In this document: in pieces, positions 18,354 through 27,969 of the stretch | Layout of the letters: each line of letters begins with the position of its first letter | How positions within the stretch are numbered: position 1 is the first letter of the stretch | DNA from: a bacterium | GTDB taxonomy: Bacteria > Bacillota > Clostridia > Lachnospirales > Lachnospiraceae | DNA length: 32,790 nt | NCBI GenBank assembly: GCA_028727105.1 | Contig: JAQYOU010000114.1 | Location: forward strand, 1-32,790 | Direction of reading: 5' to 3' | Program-made: the position numbers and the translations under genes | The notes under the pieces: model-generated | What the model was told of the DNA's origin: nothing | Databases searched by the model: none | Seen by the model: only the letters and a program-made list of their open reading frames with translations

Positions 18354-20615
18354 ATGATGACTGTTAATGAATATGTAAAAAAGAGATTTGGACGTTTTAT
18401 GGATCAGTGCACCAATGAGGAAATCTACGTTGCATTACTGGAGTATGTAAAGGAGGCTGCAAGGGAGAAGGAGAGCAACGAAGGAAAAAAGAAGCTCTAC
18501 TACATTTCCGCAGAGTTTTTGATCGGAAAGCTGTTATCCAACAACCTGATCAATCTTGGATTATATGAGGAAGTAAAGACAGAGCTTGAGAAATGCGGAA
18601 AGTCTTTGGCTGAGATCGAGGAGATCGAGGCAGAGCCTTCGCTTGGAAACGGCGGACTTGGACGTCTGGCTGCATGCTTCCTTGATTCTATCGCAACCTT
18701 AGGATTAAACGGCGATGGTGTTGGATTAAACTATCATTACGGATTGTTCAAGCAGGTGTTCAAGAACCACTTACAGAGTGAGACACCGAATCCCTGGATG
18801 ACTGAGAACAGCTGGCTGCGTCCGACTGATAAAACCTATGACATCGAGTTTGGCGGATTTACATTAAAGTCCCGTATGTATGACATCGATGTAGTCGGAT
18901 ACGAGAATCGTACTACAAAGCTTCACCTCTTTGACGTTGAGACCGTTGATGAGGGCATCGTAGGAAATGACAGCATCGGATTTAATAAAGAGGATATCGC
19001 AAAGAACCTGACCCTGTTCTTATATCCCGATGACAGCGACGATGCAGGACGCCTGCTTCGCGTTTACCAGCAGTATTTTATGGTCAGCAACGCTGCCCGC
19101 CTGATCTTAGATGAGGCCGAGGCAAAGGGATCCAACCTGTATGATCTGTATGACTACGCAGTGATCCAGATCAATGATACCCATCCGACCATGGTCATCC
19201 CGGAGCTCATTCGTCTGCTTCAGGAGCGTGGCATGACCATGGATGAGGCGATCGAGGTTGTATCCAAGACCTGCGCATACACCAATCACACCATCCTGGC
19301 AGAGGCGCTTGAGAAGTGGCCCATCTCCTTCATGAAGAAGGTTGTTCCTCAGCTGATGCCCATTATCCGTGAGCTGGATGCACGTGTGAACAAGAAATGC
19401 AACGACCCGGATGTAGCGATCATCAACAAGGACAACTGTGTCTGCATGGCACACATTGATATTCATTACGGAATCAGTGTGAACGGTGTGGCTGCGCTGC
19501 ATACAGAGATCCTGAAGAACACAGAGTTACACAAATTCTACGAGTTGTATCCGGAGAAATTTAATAATAAGACAAACGGTATCACCTTCCGCCGCTGGCT
19601 GTTATACAGCAATCCGGAACTGGCTGCCCTGATCGAGGAGCTGATCGGACCCGGCTTCAAGAAGGACGCAATGGAGCTGACCAAGCTGGAGAAGTTCTTA
19701 AACGACGATGCCGTATTAGAGAAGCTGCTCTCCGTCAAAGAGGCAAGAAAAGCGATCTTAAGAGATTATATGAAGCGCACCCAGAATATCGAACTGGCTG
19801 AGAACGCGATCTTCGATATCCAGATCAAGCGTCTGCACGAGTACAAGAGACAGCAGTTGAATGCGCTGTATGTGATCCATAAATATTTTGAGATCAAGGC
19901 AGGCAAGCTGCCGAAGCGCCCCATCACCGTGATCTTTGGTGCAAAGGCTGCGCCCGCATATGTGATCGCAAAGGATATCATCCATCTGATCTTATGCTTA
20001 CAGGAGCTGATCGCAAACGATCCTGAGGTAAGCCCTTACCTGCAGGTTGTCATGGTAGAAAACTACAACGTAACACTTGCTGAGAAGCTGATTCCGGCAT
20101 GCGATATCGACGAGCAGATCTCTCTGGCTTCCAAGGAGGCATCCGGAACCAGTAACATGAAGTTCATGTTAAACGGTGCAGTGACCATCGGAACCATGGA
20201 CGGTGCAAACGTAGAGATCGCTGAGCTGGTTGGAAAAGACAACATCTTTATCTTCGGTGAGTCCAGTGAGACAGTCATCGAGCGTTATGAGCGCGGTGAT
20301 TATGTATCCAAGGATTACTATGAGAAGGATGAAGACTTAAAGAAGTGTGTTGATTTCATCGTGAGTGACGAGATGCTGAAGATCGGTCAGAAGGAAAACC
20401 TGGAGCGCCTGTACAACGAGCTTCTGAACAAAGACTGGTTCATGACCTTCCCTGATTATCAGGACTATGTAGAGACCAAGGATCAGATCTTTGCAGCATA
20501 CGAAGACCGCAAGGGCTGGGCAAAGATGATGCTTAAGAACATCAGCCAGGCAGGCTTCTTCTCATCAGACCGTACCATCGAGCAGTACAACAACGATATC
20601 TGGAAATTAAACTAA
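18354..20615 (+). CDS. glgP: Glycogen/alpha-glucan phosphorylase
   Basis: GT35 motifs: [87 protein letters not shown]. Confidence 0.96.
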   Translation: MMTVNEYVKKRFGRFMDQCTNEEIYVALLEYVKEAAREKESNEGKKKLYYISAEFLIGKLLSNNLINLGLYEEVKTELEKCGKSLAEIEEIEAEPSLGNGGLGRLAACFLDSIATLGLNGDGVGLNYHYGLFKQVFKNHLQSETPNPWMTENSWLRPTDKTYDIEFGGFTLKSRMYDIDVVGYENRTTKLHLFDVETVDEGIVGNDSIGFNKEDIAKNLTLFLYPDDSDDAGRLLRVYQQYFMVSNAARLILDEAEAKGSNLYDLYDYAVIQINDTHPTMVIPELIRLLQERGMTMDEAIEVVSKTCAYTNHTILAEALEKWPISFMKKVVPQLMPIIRELDARVNKKCNDPDVAIINKDNCVCMAHIDIHYGISVNGVAALHTEILKNTELHKFYELYPEKFNNKTNGITFRRWLLYSNPELAALIEELIGPGFKKDAMELTKLEKFLNDDAVLEKLLSVKEARKAILRDYMKRTQNIELAENAIFDIQIKRLHEYKRQQLNALYVIHKYFEIKAGKLPKRPITVIFGAKAAPAYVIAKDIIHLILCLQELIANDPEVSPYLQVVMVENYNVTLAEKLIPACDIDEQISLASKEASGTSNMKFMLNGAVTIGTMDGANVEIAELVGKDNIFIFGESSETVIERYERGDYVSKDYYEKDEDLKKCVDFIVSDEMLKIGQKENLERLYNELLNKDWFMTFPDYQDYVETKDQIFAAYEDRKGWAKMMLKNISQAGFFSSDRTIEQYNNDIWKLN

Positions 20616-20640
20616 AATTGAAATAAAAATAACCTCCCTA

Positions 20641-20677
20641 AGCACCTGTTGACAGAACTGTCGACAGGTGCTTTTTT
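20641..20677 (+). terminator. Intrinsic terminator
   Basis: AGCACCTGTTGACAG-AA-CTGTCGACAGGTGCT + TTTTT. Confidence 0.93.
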
Positions 20678-20742
20678 GCGATATTTCAGGGAAATAACTT
20701 GATTTTCTTAATTCTTGTGTACTGAAAAAAAACAATATTTTC

Positions 20743-20771
20743 TTGACTTTCAAAATGAAAAAGGCTATAAC
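20743..20771 (+). promoter_or_regulatory. Promoter for lipoprotein gene
   Basis: TTGACT - 17 nt - TATAAC. Confidence 0.6.
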
Positions 20772-20835
20772 TACTATTCAGAAATAAAGCAACAATATAT
20801 GGATGAATGGATTTTAGGAAAGGAGGAGAGCAGTC

Positions 20836-21270
20836 ATGGGAAAGATCCTGACCTGGAAAAAGCTGTTTTTATATGTATGTATCTGCCTGATCGCGTTGTC
20901 AGGATGCCACAAGCAGCTGGAAAAAGGACTGGATGATATGCTTTTTGCTACCTCCTCCAAGGCTGTTTTCCAGATCCCGCAGGCACATACACAGCATTCT
21001 GATACGCTGGATGAAGGACAGTGGCTGGCTGATGACGATGCGGCTTCTCATGTAAGTATGCACGATAAGAAGCTCCTGCACGTGCGCAGAGATTTGATCA
21101 CCCCGGCACTTCTGCTGCAGGCGCTATTGGCAGGCCTGGCGGCAATGCTTGCCTACGCGGCCGCCAGTGTGTACCATAGAAGCAGCTGCCCTACCCGTGG
21201 TTTGTCACGGCTGCTGTCATTTATCCTGGATGCAGACGGTCAGAAAGATAACATCTCTTTTTCATTTTAA
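20836..21270 (+). CDS. Small hypothetical lipoprotein with an additional C-terminal TM segment
   Basis: Lipobox LIALSGC; TM-like LLLQALLAGLAAMLAYAAASVY; strong RBS AAAGGAGGAG. Confidence 0.7.
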   Translation: MGKILTWKKLFLYVCICLIALSGCHKQLEKGLDDMLFATSSKAVFQIPQAHTQHSDTLDEGQWLADDDAASHVSMHDKKLLHVRRDLITPALLLQALLAGLAAMLAYAAASVYHRSSCPTRGLSRLLSFILDADGQKDNISFSF

Positions 21271-21344
21271 ATTTGATGAGTAATGAATATGAATCGTGGC
21301 CGGATCTGTCACGATAGGTAAAATGAAATAAGAGAGGTTTGTTT

Positions 21345-22700
21345 ATGGTTGCAAAAATTTTAGCACTTGTGATCTTTTTGGTGATGTTCTTTTTTATCGT
21401 CACCGAAAAGTTTGAGCGTCATTATGTGACGCTGGCTTGTGGTGCGGTGATGCTGATCCTTGTGTTCGGTGTATGTATGAGAAGCCCGCAGGCTATATTT
21501 AATACACTGAATTTCCACAGTATTTTTACACCTGATTTCTGGCATGCGTCGGCAGAGGCAGGAGAATCTACCGGAGGCATCAACTGGTCGACGATCATAT
21601 TTATCGCCGGAATGATGATCATGGTAGAGGGAATGGGCAAGGCAGGCTTTTTCCGCTGGCTGTGCTTAAAGCTGGCAAAGCTTGTGAACTATCAGCCGGT
21701 GCGTATCTTTGTTGTATTTATGCTGATGTCCGCATTTCTGTCCATGTTTATTGACAGTATTACCGTGATCCTGTTTCTGGCAGCTGTCACCGTAGAGCTT
21801 TGTCAGCTGTTAAAATGTAATCCGGTACCGATGATCCTGTCGGAAGTGTTCTGTGCGAACCTTGGAGGCTCTGCTACCATGTGCGGCGATCCGCCCAACA
21901 TTATTATCGGAACATCCCTGCACTATGCATTTTCGGATTTTCTTACAAACACCGGACTGATCGCAGGAATCTCACTGATCGCAGTTGTCATTTATTTTTA
22001 CATATGCTTTCATAAGCAGCTGGCAGTGAAAACCGGGGAATCTGCACAGCCGGTTCACTATCCGGATCCGAAGGAGGCCATCACGGATCCGAAGCTGTTT
22101 GGCCTTAGTATTGGAATTTTTGCTATTGCAGTGGTGCTTTTGATCACACACGCGAACACGGGACTTACCGTAGCATTCATCGGGGTGTTTGTTGCGATCC
22201 TGACACTTATTGTGCACCACAGGGAAATTCCGGAGCTGATGCAGAAGGTGGATTATAAGACATTGTTGTTTTTTATCGGACTGTTCGTTGTTGTGGGTGG
22301 TCTGGAGCAGACCGGCGTGCTGGTGCTGATCGCAGACGGGATCAGCGCGGTCTGTGGATCCAATGCAAAACTGATGGTGGCGATCATCCTCTGGGTATCC
22401 GCAGTTGCCAGTGCCTTTGTGGATAATATCCCCTTTGCTGCAACGATGATCCCGGTTGTTCAGACCCTTTCACAGCTGCAGGGCGTGCCGCTGCCGACAC
22501 TGGCATGGACGCTCTCCATGGGTACGGATATCGGAGGAAGCGCAACACCCATCGGCGCATCTGCCAATGTTGTAGGAATTTCAGTTGCTTCCAGAGAGGG
22601 TTACCCCATCGGATGGGGCAAATATTGCAAATACTGCGCGCCTGCAACCGTGATGGTCGTTGCGATCTCTATGGTGTGCATTTATATCAGATACTTTTAA
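21345..22700 (+). CDS. SLC13/ArsB-NhaD superfamily permease
   Basis: Multi-TM; FCANLGGSATMCGDPPNIIIGTSLH and ALSMGTDIGGSATPIGASANVVGISVASREG-type repeated helical-hairpin motifs; RBS agagagg. Confidence 0.88.
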   Translation: MVAKILALVIFLVMFFFIVTEKFERHYVTLACGAVMLILVFGVCMRSPQAIFNTLNFHSIFTPDFWHASAEAGESTGGINWSTIIFIAGMMIMVEGMGKAGFFRWLCLKLAKLVNYQPVRIFVVFMLMSAFLSMFIDSITVILFLAAVTVELCQLLKCNPVPMILSEVFCANLGGSATMCGDPPNIIIGTSLHYAFSDFLTNTGLIAGISLIAVVIYFYICFHKQLAVKTGESAQPVHYPDPKEAITDPKLFGLSIGIFAIAVVLLITHANTGLTVAFIGVFVAILTLIVHHREIPELMQKVDYKTLLFFIGLFVVVGGLEQTGVLVLIADGISAVCGSNAKLMVAIILWVSAVASAFVDNIPFAATMIPVVQTLSQLQGVPLPTLAWTLSMGTDIGGSATPIGASANVVGISVASREGYPIGWGKYCKYCAPATVMVVAISMVCIYIRYF

Positions 22701-22718
22701 ATTAAGGGGGTTGATATC

Positions 22719-23330
22719 ATGAGTGATTCACAGGTTATCATTACGATCGGACGAGAGTTCGGAAGCGGCGGACATGCCATTGCAGAGGAATTGTCCAGAC
22801 GCCTTGGGCTCAAGTTCTACGATCACAATATTTTGGATGAGATTGCTTTGGAAAAGGGTGTCGATCCGGAAACCCTCCGCAGGTATGACGAGAAACCGCA
22901 CAAGCTGTTTCTGTCCAGAAGTGTGAAAGGGCATCATAGTTCCGCAGAGGTTAATGTTGCGTATATGCAGTTTGATTATCTGAAAAAGAAAGCGGCGCAG
23001 GGCGAGTCTTTTATCGTGGTTGGGCGTTGCGCGGAAGGTATCTTTGAGGGTCATCCGGGTCTGATCTCCATTTTTATCCTTGGCAATAAGGAGGAAAAAT
23101 GTAAGCGTGTCATGGAGTTGTACCACCTGAGTGAGCAGGAGGCACTGGAAAAAATGAGACGACACGATGAATACCGCAAACGTTATCACAACAATTTCTG
23201 TGAAGACAAGTGGGGCGATTCCCGTACTTATGATCTTTGCATCAACAGCAGCTTAAAGGGGCTTGAGGTGACGACCGATGTGCTGGAAGCCTATATCCGC
23301 ACACGGATGGACTCCGGAAACAAGCAGTAA
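22719..23330 (+). CDS. Cytidylate kinase-like family protein
   Basis: VIITIGREFGSGGHAIAEELSRRLGLKFYDHNILDEIA; GRCAEGIFEGHPGLISIFI; typical cytidylate kinase-like P-loop protein. Confidence 0.88.
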   Translation: MSDSQVIITIGREFGSGGHAIAEELSRRLGLKFYDHNILDEIALEKGVDPETLRRYDEKPHKLFLSRSVKGHHSSAEVNVAYMQFDYLKKKAAQGESFIVVGRCAEGIFEGHPGLISIFILGNKEEKCKRVMELYHLSEQEALEKMRRHDEYRKRYHNNFCEDKWGDSRTYDLCINSSLKGLEVTTDVLEAYIRTRMDSGNKQ

Positions 23331-23341
23331 GTGTGAGGTAC

Positions 23342-23385
23342 ATGTCAAAAAGGATGGGTAGGGTGATACTCATCCTTTTTGACAT
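23342..23385. terminator. Bidirectional-type intrinsic terminator
   Basis: ATGTCAAAAAGGATG ... CATCCTTTTTGACAT perfect 15-bp inverted repeat. Confidence 0.85.
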
Positions 23386-23466
23386 ACCCCTGTTTGCTGA
23401 AAACAGATTCGTATATTTATAGTAAGAAAAAGTCAGAGTCAGACAAATGCTCAAGAGGAGAAAAGA

Positions 23467-25329
23467 ATGTCAGCGAAAAAATCTTATATAAAAATATGGG
23501 TCTTTCTGCTAATGGTGATTGCGTTCATCGGCATTGACGGTATGGCGGTGGTCCATGCACAGGAAACCGGGCAGACCACACAGGAAGTGCTGAAAGCAAG
23601 CTCACCGGAGGATATGGTACAGATTGCGGACGCACTTCACGCAACATGGGATGCAGATAGCGGACAGCTGATCTTGCAGGAGGATGTGTCATTAGCCGCA
23701 GATGTTATATTAAAAATGAATGACGATCTGACCATCGATCTGAATGGTCATCAGATGACGGATGGTGTAATTGACATTTATTCCGGCGGAATTGTCACAT
23801 TTCAGGGCAGCGGTGCGCTGGTTGACTGCAAGGTGCGATCCTGGCAGCATGGAACCGTGATACTTGCGGGAGATATCCGGTACGAGCATCGGACGGAGGC
23901 GCCCATCATACTGTATGATGGATCTCTGATCATTGAGAATGGAGAATTGATCGGGACAGCGAAGCCTGCTTCCATTGCGCAAGGTGATCACGAGGGGTAT
24001 GAGACACCGGAGGTATGCGTCAGGGGCGGAAAGATTTATGGCGGGATCAGTATTTCCTTTGGAAAGCTGACTGTGGAAGGCGGTACGTTAAAGGATGGAA
24101 TCCGGGCGTATTGTTCGCGTGTGAATGTGTCTGGCGGAACCATCACCGGAGGTATCCGGGTGTTGGCAGACAGCGATAGTGGTTTTGGGTCACTGACTGT
24201 CTCGGGAGGACTGATCAATGGTCAGGTGCAGATGGAAAGACCTGTATTTACCATGACGGGCGGAACCATCAAGGCAGCACAGAGTCCGGTCATCGAGGCC
24301 GGTACAGAGCAGGCGGTGAATGAGTCGGTTCGTGAGAAGATCCATATTTCCGGTGGTACGATCATTTCTACAAAGGCAGGCGGCACCGGTATTCGTGTGT
24401 ATAGTGCAAATGTCCGTCTCTCCGGCGGTACGATCAAAAATGCGACCGGAACGGGCAAATATGGTGTGTATGCCTGCAATTATACAGATCAGGTAACGTT
24501 TAAATATAATAAAACGAATTGTAAACTGAGCGGTTTTTCCGTAAAGACAAAAACAGTCGATAAATCGAATTACTGCGGCAAACAACTTACTTATAAATAT
24601 GACAAAAGAACAGCTACACTGACGGTTTCAGGAACCGGCGAAATGTTTTACGGAATGTGCTTTTGGGAATATGATGATATCAGTCAGATGAGGCATGTGG
24701 TGATAGGAAAAGGAGTCACTTCGATTGCCGGTAGTGTATTTTCATATAGCAAACAGTTACAGGACGTGAAAATGGCAGACACCGTTACTGCCATAGCGGT
24801 AGGTGCATTTTCAAACTGTCCGAAATTGAAAACGGTAACATTTTCAAAGAATCTAAGGACGATCGGAGCGTATGCATTCATGGTTGATCGTTCGCTGACC
24901 GAAGCAGTCCTGCCAAATACGGTAGAAAGTGTCGGTGACCAGTGCTTTTTCGGATGTAAGTCCATGAAGCGACTGGTGTTGTCTGACCGGATGACAATCG
25001 TTCCACAGTATATGTGCCAGAACTGTGTAAGCCTTACGAAGGTAGATATACCGAAGAGTGTTGCAGAGATTGGCCGGGGGGCATTTGTCGGATGCAAAAA
25101 GCTGGAGAATGTCACGTTTCACAAAGGTCTGCAGGATATAGGGATCGGTGCATTTTTAAATTGCAGCAGTATCAAAAAGATAACGATTCCATCCTCTGTC
25201 GCTCAGATTCAGAAGAGAGCGTTTCAAGATTGTGAGAAGCTGTCGGAGGTGACGATCAAAGCGCCGGAATATACAACTGTGGCGGCGGACGCCTTTTGTG
25301 GTACGCCCTATGCTCTGACGAATATGTAA
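23467..25329 (+). CDS. Secreted protein with beta-helix-like repeats and BspA-type LRR_5 repeats
   Basis: Signal peptide to VVHAQ; repeated (V/L)SGGTI(K/T) units; C-terminal VTSIAGSVFSYSKQLQDVKMADTVTAIAVGAFSNCPKLKTVTFSKNLRTIGAYAF-type repeats. Confidence 0.85.
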   Translation: MSAKKSYIKIWVFLLMVIAFIGIDGMAVVHAQETGQTTQEVLKASSPEDMVQIADALHATWDADSGQLILQEDVSLAADVILKMNDDLTIDLNGHQMTDGVIDIYSGGIVTFQGSGALVDCKVRSWQHGTVILAGDIRYEHRTEAPIILYDGSLIIENGELIGTAKPASIAQGDHEGYETPEVCVRGGKIYGGISISFGKLTVEGGTLKDGIRAYCSRVNVSGGTITGGIRVLADSDSGFGSLTVSGGLINGQVQMERPVFTMTGGTIKAAQSPVIEAGTEQAVNESVREKIHISGGTIISTKAGGTGIRVYSANVRLSGGTIKNATGTGKYGVYACNYTDQVTFKYNKTNCKLSGFSVKTKTVDKSNYCGKQLTYKYDKRTATLTVSGTGEMFYGMCFWEYDDISQMRHVVIGKGVTSIAGSVFSYSKQLQDVKMADTVTAIAVGAFSNCPKLKTVTFSKNLRTIGAYAFMVDRSLTEAVLPNTVESVGDQCFFGCKSMKRLVLSDRMTIVPQYMCQNCVSLTKVDIPKSVAEIGRGAFVGCKKLENVTFHKGLQDIGIGAFLNCSSIKKITIPSSVAQIQKRAFQDCEKLSEVTIKAPEYTTVAADAFCGTPYALTNM

Positions 25330-25370
25330 GGGTGAGTAAAGAAAAAGAGAAAGATGGGAAGAAGTTAACA

Positions 25371-26231
25371 ATGAGGATTGGATTTATCGGAGCAGGAAAA
25401 GTAGGCTGCTCACTTGGGAAGTATTTAAAGGAATCGGCGGGAGACTGGCAGATCGAGGGATATTTCAGCCGCAGCACAGAGTCGGCAAAGGAGGCGGCCG
25501 TGTTCACTGACAGCAGGGTGATCGATCAGGTGGAGCTGCTGGCACAGATGTCAGATGTGATCTTTATAACGACACCGGATGGGGCAATCGCAGATATCTG
25601 GCAGGAATTATGTGATTGCGGGGCTTCGCTGGAGGACAAGATGGTGGTACATTGCAGCGGTCTGCTTGCATCGACTGTCTTTGCAGGTGCAGAAGAACGG
25701 GGTGTCACAGCAGCCAGTCTGCATCCCTTTTATGCGGTATCAGACCGGTATCATTCCTATGAGATGCTGTCGGAAGCATTGTTTACGCTGGAGGGAAGCG
25801 GTGTGCGTTTAGACGAGCTACAGCAATTGCTGGAGGCCAGCGGGTTGACGATCCAGCGGATCGATGCCGGTTCGAAGATGAAATATCATGCAGCTGCTTC
25901 CGTAGGCTCAAACCTGATGGTGGGCCTTGCAGAGCTGGCGATCGGTCTGCTCGTTGACTGCGGATTTGACAGAGAACATGCACGAATAGCACTTCGCCCC
26001 TTGATGCAGGGAAATCTGGATGCTATTATGGAAAAGGATACGGTAGATGCGTTGACCGGTCCTGCGGAACGCGCGGATGTGGATACAGTGGACGCACATC
26101 TTCAGACGTTATCGGGCGATGACCGGGAGATCTACCGTCTGCTCACAAAAAAGATCGTAGCGCTTGCAAAGCAGAAAAATCCGGAGCGTGACTATGAGCA
26201 GTTGGAAGCGCATCTGATGAAAACAGAATGA
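25371..26231 (+). CDS. Rossmann-like / DUF2520 domain-containing protein
   Basis: MRIGFIGAGKVGCSLGKYL, VIFITTPDGAIADIW, HCSGLLASTVF, SLHPFYAVSD. Confidence 0.88.
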   Translation: MRIGFIGAGKVGCSLGKYLKESAGDWQIEGYFSRSTESAKEAAVFTDSRVIDQVELLAQMSDVIFITTPDGAIADIWQELCDCGASLEDKMVVHCSGLLASTVFAGAEERGVTAASLHPFYAVSDRYHSYEMLSEALFTLEGSGVRLDELQQLLEASGLTIQRIDAGSKMKYHAAASVGSNLMVGLAELAIGLLVDCGFDREHARIALRPLMQGNLDAIMEKDTVDALTGPAERADVDTVDAHLQTLSGDDREIYRLLTKKIVALAKQKNPERDYEQLEAHLMKTE

Positions 26232-26277
26232 ATGATTGAAATACAGGTAAAACTATAAGAAACGGAGAGGGGATTCT

Positions 26278-27129
26278 ATGGTGAAGATTATTGCAGACAG
26301 TACGTGTGATCTGTCAGCGGAACTGATCGCAAAGTATGATGTGGATATACTGCCGCTTCATATTTTACTTGGTGAAAAAGAGTATGAGGACGGAAAGAGT
26401 ATCACGCCGGAGGAGATTTTTCAGTGGTCGGACGAGCATGAGACGACACCGAAGACGTCCGCACCGGCCATGGAGACGACGATGGAACTACTGCGTCCTT
26501 ACATTCAGAAAGGGCAGGAGTGTGTCTGCTTTTGCGTTTCCGAATCCATGTCCACATGCGGAAACGTGATCCGTATGGCGGCGGAGGAATTGGAGGCAGA
26601 ATCGCTTGTTCACGTGATCGATTCACAAAATCTATCCACCGGGATCGGTCTGTTGGTCATTGAGGCAGCGATCATGGCAAAGGAGGGAAAGACGGCTGCT
26701 CAGATCGTCTCTCAAGTCGAGGCTCTTCGTCCGCTTGTGCGTGCAAGCTTTGTGGTGGATACGCTTGTGTATCTGCATCGCGGCGGTCGTTGTGGTGGGC
26801 TGACGGCAATGCTTGGCGGAGCGCTGAAGCTGCACCCAAAGATCGTTGTAGAAGAGGGAGCCATGCACAGCACAAAAAAATACCGCGGAAATATGAAATC
26901 CGTGGTCCTTTCTTATGTGAAGGATATGGAAGCTGAGCTGAAAAAAGCGAAAAACGACCGCGTGTTCATCACTCACTCCGGATGCAAGCCGGCTGTGGTA
27001 GAACTGGTGCGGGAATATCTGCAAAGCCTGGGTGTGTTTGCAGAAATCCTGGAAACAAGGGCAGGCGGCGTGGTCAGCAGTCATTGCGGGCCTGGAACAT
27101 TGGGTGTGCTCTTTATCGCAAAAGATTGA
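26278..27129 (+). CDS. DegV family fatty-acid-binding protein
   Basis: VKIIADSTCDLSAELIAKYDVDILPLHILLGEKEYEDG; VDTLVYLHRGGRCGG; HCGPGTLGVLFI. Confidence 0.93.
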   Translation: MVKIIADSTCDLSAELIAKYDVDILPLHILLGEKEYEDGKSITPEEIFQWSDEHETTPKTSAPAMETTMELLRPYIQKGQECVCFCVSESMSTCGNVIRMAAEELEAESLVHVIDSQNLSTGIGLLVIEAAIMAKEGKTAAQIVSQVEALRPLVRASFVVDTLVYLHRGGRCGGLTAMLGGALKLHPKIVVEEGAMHSTKKYRGNMKSVVLSYVKDMEAELKKAKNDRVFITHSGCKPAVVELVREYLQSLGVFAEILETRAGGVVSSHCGPGTLGVLFIAKD

Positions 27130-27149
27130 TTAAACAAAAGAATTATTGA

Positions 27150-27210
27150 ACCAGATCTATGGTTTTTTCGCTGCATCTGACATGCGAAAGCTCAAAATCA
27201 TAGATCTGGT
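27150..27210. repeat. Long imperfect palindrome between convergent genes
   Basis: ACCAGATCTATG (27150-27161) / CATAGATCTGGT (27199-27210), extended by G:T + TTTT/AAAA and inner TTCGC/GCGAA. Confidence 0.8.
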
Positions 27211-27224
27211 ATGCGAAACTGAAT

Positions 27225-27686
27225 TTAATAACGGATAAAGTGTGAATCTGCCAGTGTATCGCCCTCGTAGACAAGCTTTAACGAGAATAATCCGTCATTT
27301 TCCATCAGTTCGCGGAGAAAAATGACATCTCCTTCCCATAAATGCAAATTCAATACGTCTTCTTTGGGCACCCATGCGAGCTCGCCTTCGTTGCAGTCGC
27401 ACAGGGTGCCTTCGAATTTGTCTGCAGTAAACAGATGCATGTATTCGCCTTCCCATTCATTGGAGAGGAAGGTAACGATCCCGCGGAACCGGTAGCCTGT
27501 CAGTGTAAGTCCTGTTTCTTCATACACCTCCCGCAGCAGACATTCCTCTGGTGTCTCATTGTTTTCAAATTTCCCCCCAACACCGATCCATTTGTCATGA
27601 TTCAGATCATTTTCTTTTTTTGTTCGATGGAGCATAAGGTATTCGTTTTTGTCGTTTTCAATATAACATAAGGTGGTCAGTTTCAT
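27225..27686 (-). CDS. NUDIX hydrolase (8-oxo-dGTP diphosphatase-like)
   Basis: Nudix box GGKFENNETPEECLLREVYEETGL. Confidence 0.94.
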   Translation of the reverse strand: MKLTTLCYIENDKNEYLMLHRTKKENDLNHDKWIGVGGKFENNETPEECLLREVYEETGLTLTGYRFRGIVTFLSNEWEGEYMHLFTADKFEGTLCDCNEGELAWVPKEDVLNLHLWEGDVIFLRELMENDGLFSLKLVYEGDTLADSHFIRY

Positions 27687-27886
27687 TTTTTACGTCCTTT
27701 CGTATCTGTGAAGGTCCTGAACAGTTGCGTCCTTTCTTTGTAAGCTCTTTATGGATGATTATAGTCTTGAATAGCTCGAAAAGAAAGTGTACATACTGAA
27801 ATCAGATGCTGATTTGGGAGAAAGAGCCTAAAATTGTAACAAGTGCACAAAAAAAGGATGTAAAAGTTAGCAATTCAGCATATTGC

Positions 27887-27922
27887 GGAAACGTTACCGG
27901 AAACAATACTGAAAACGATCCC
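27887..27922. promoter_or_regulatory. Candidate LacI-family operator region upstream of sugar ABC operon
   Basis: GGAAACGTTACC (27887-27898, near-palindromic with central CG) and related GAAAACGATCCC (27911-27922). Confidence 0.35.
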
Positions 27923-27969
27923 AACGCAAACCAGAAAACAATAATAAAAAAGAAAAATGGAGGAAAAAC

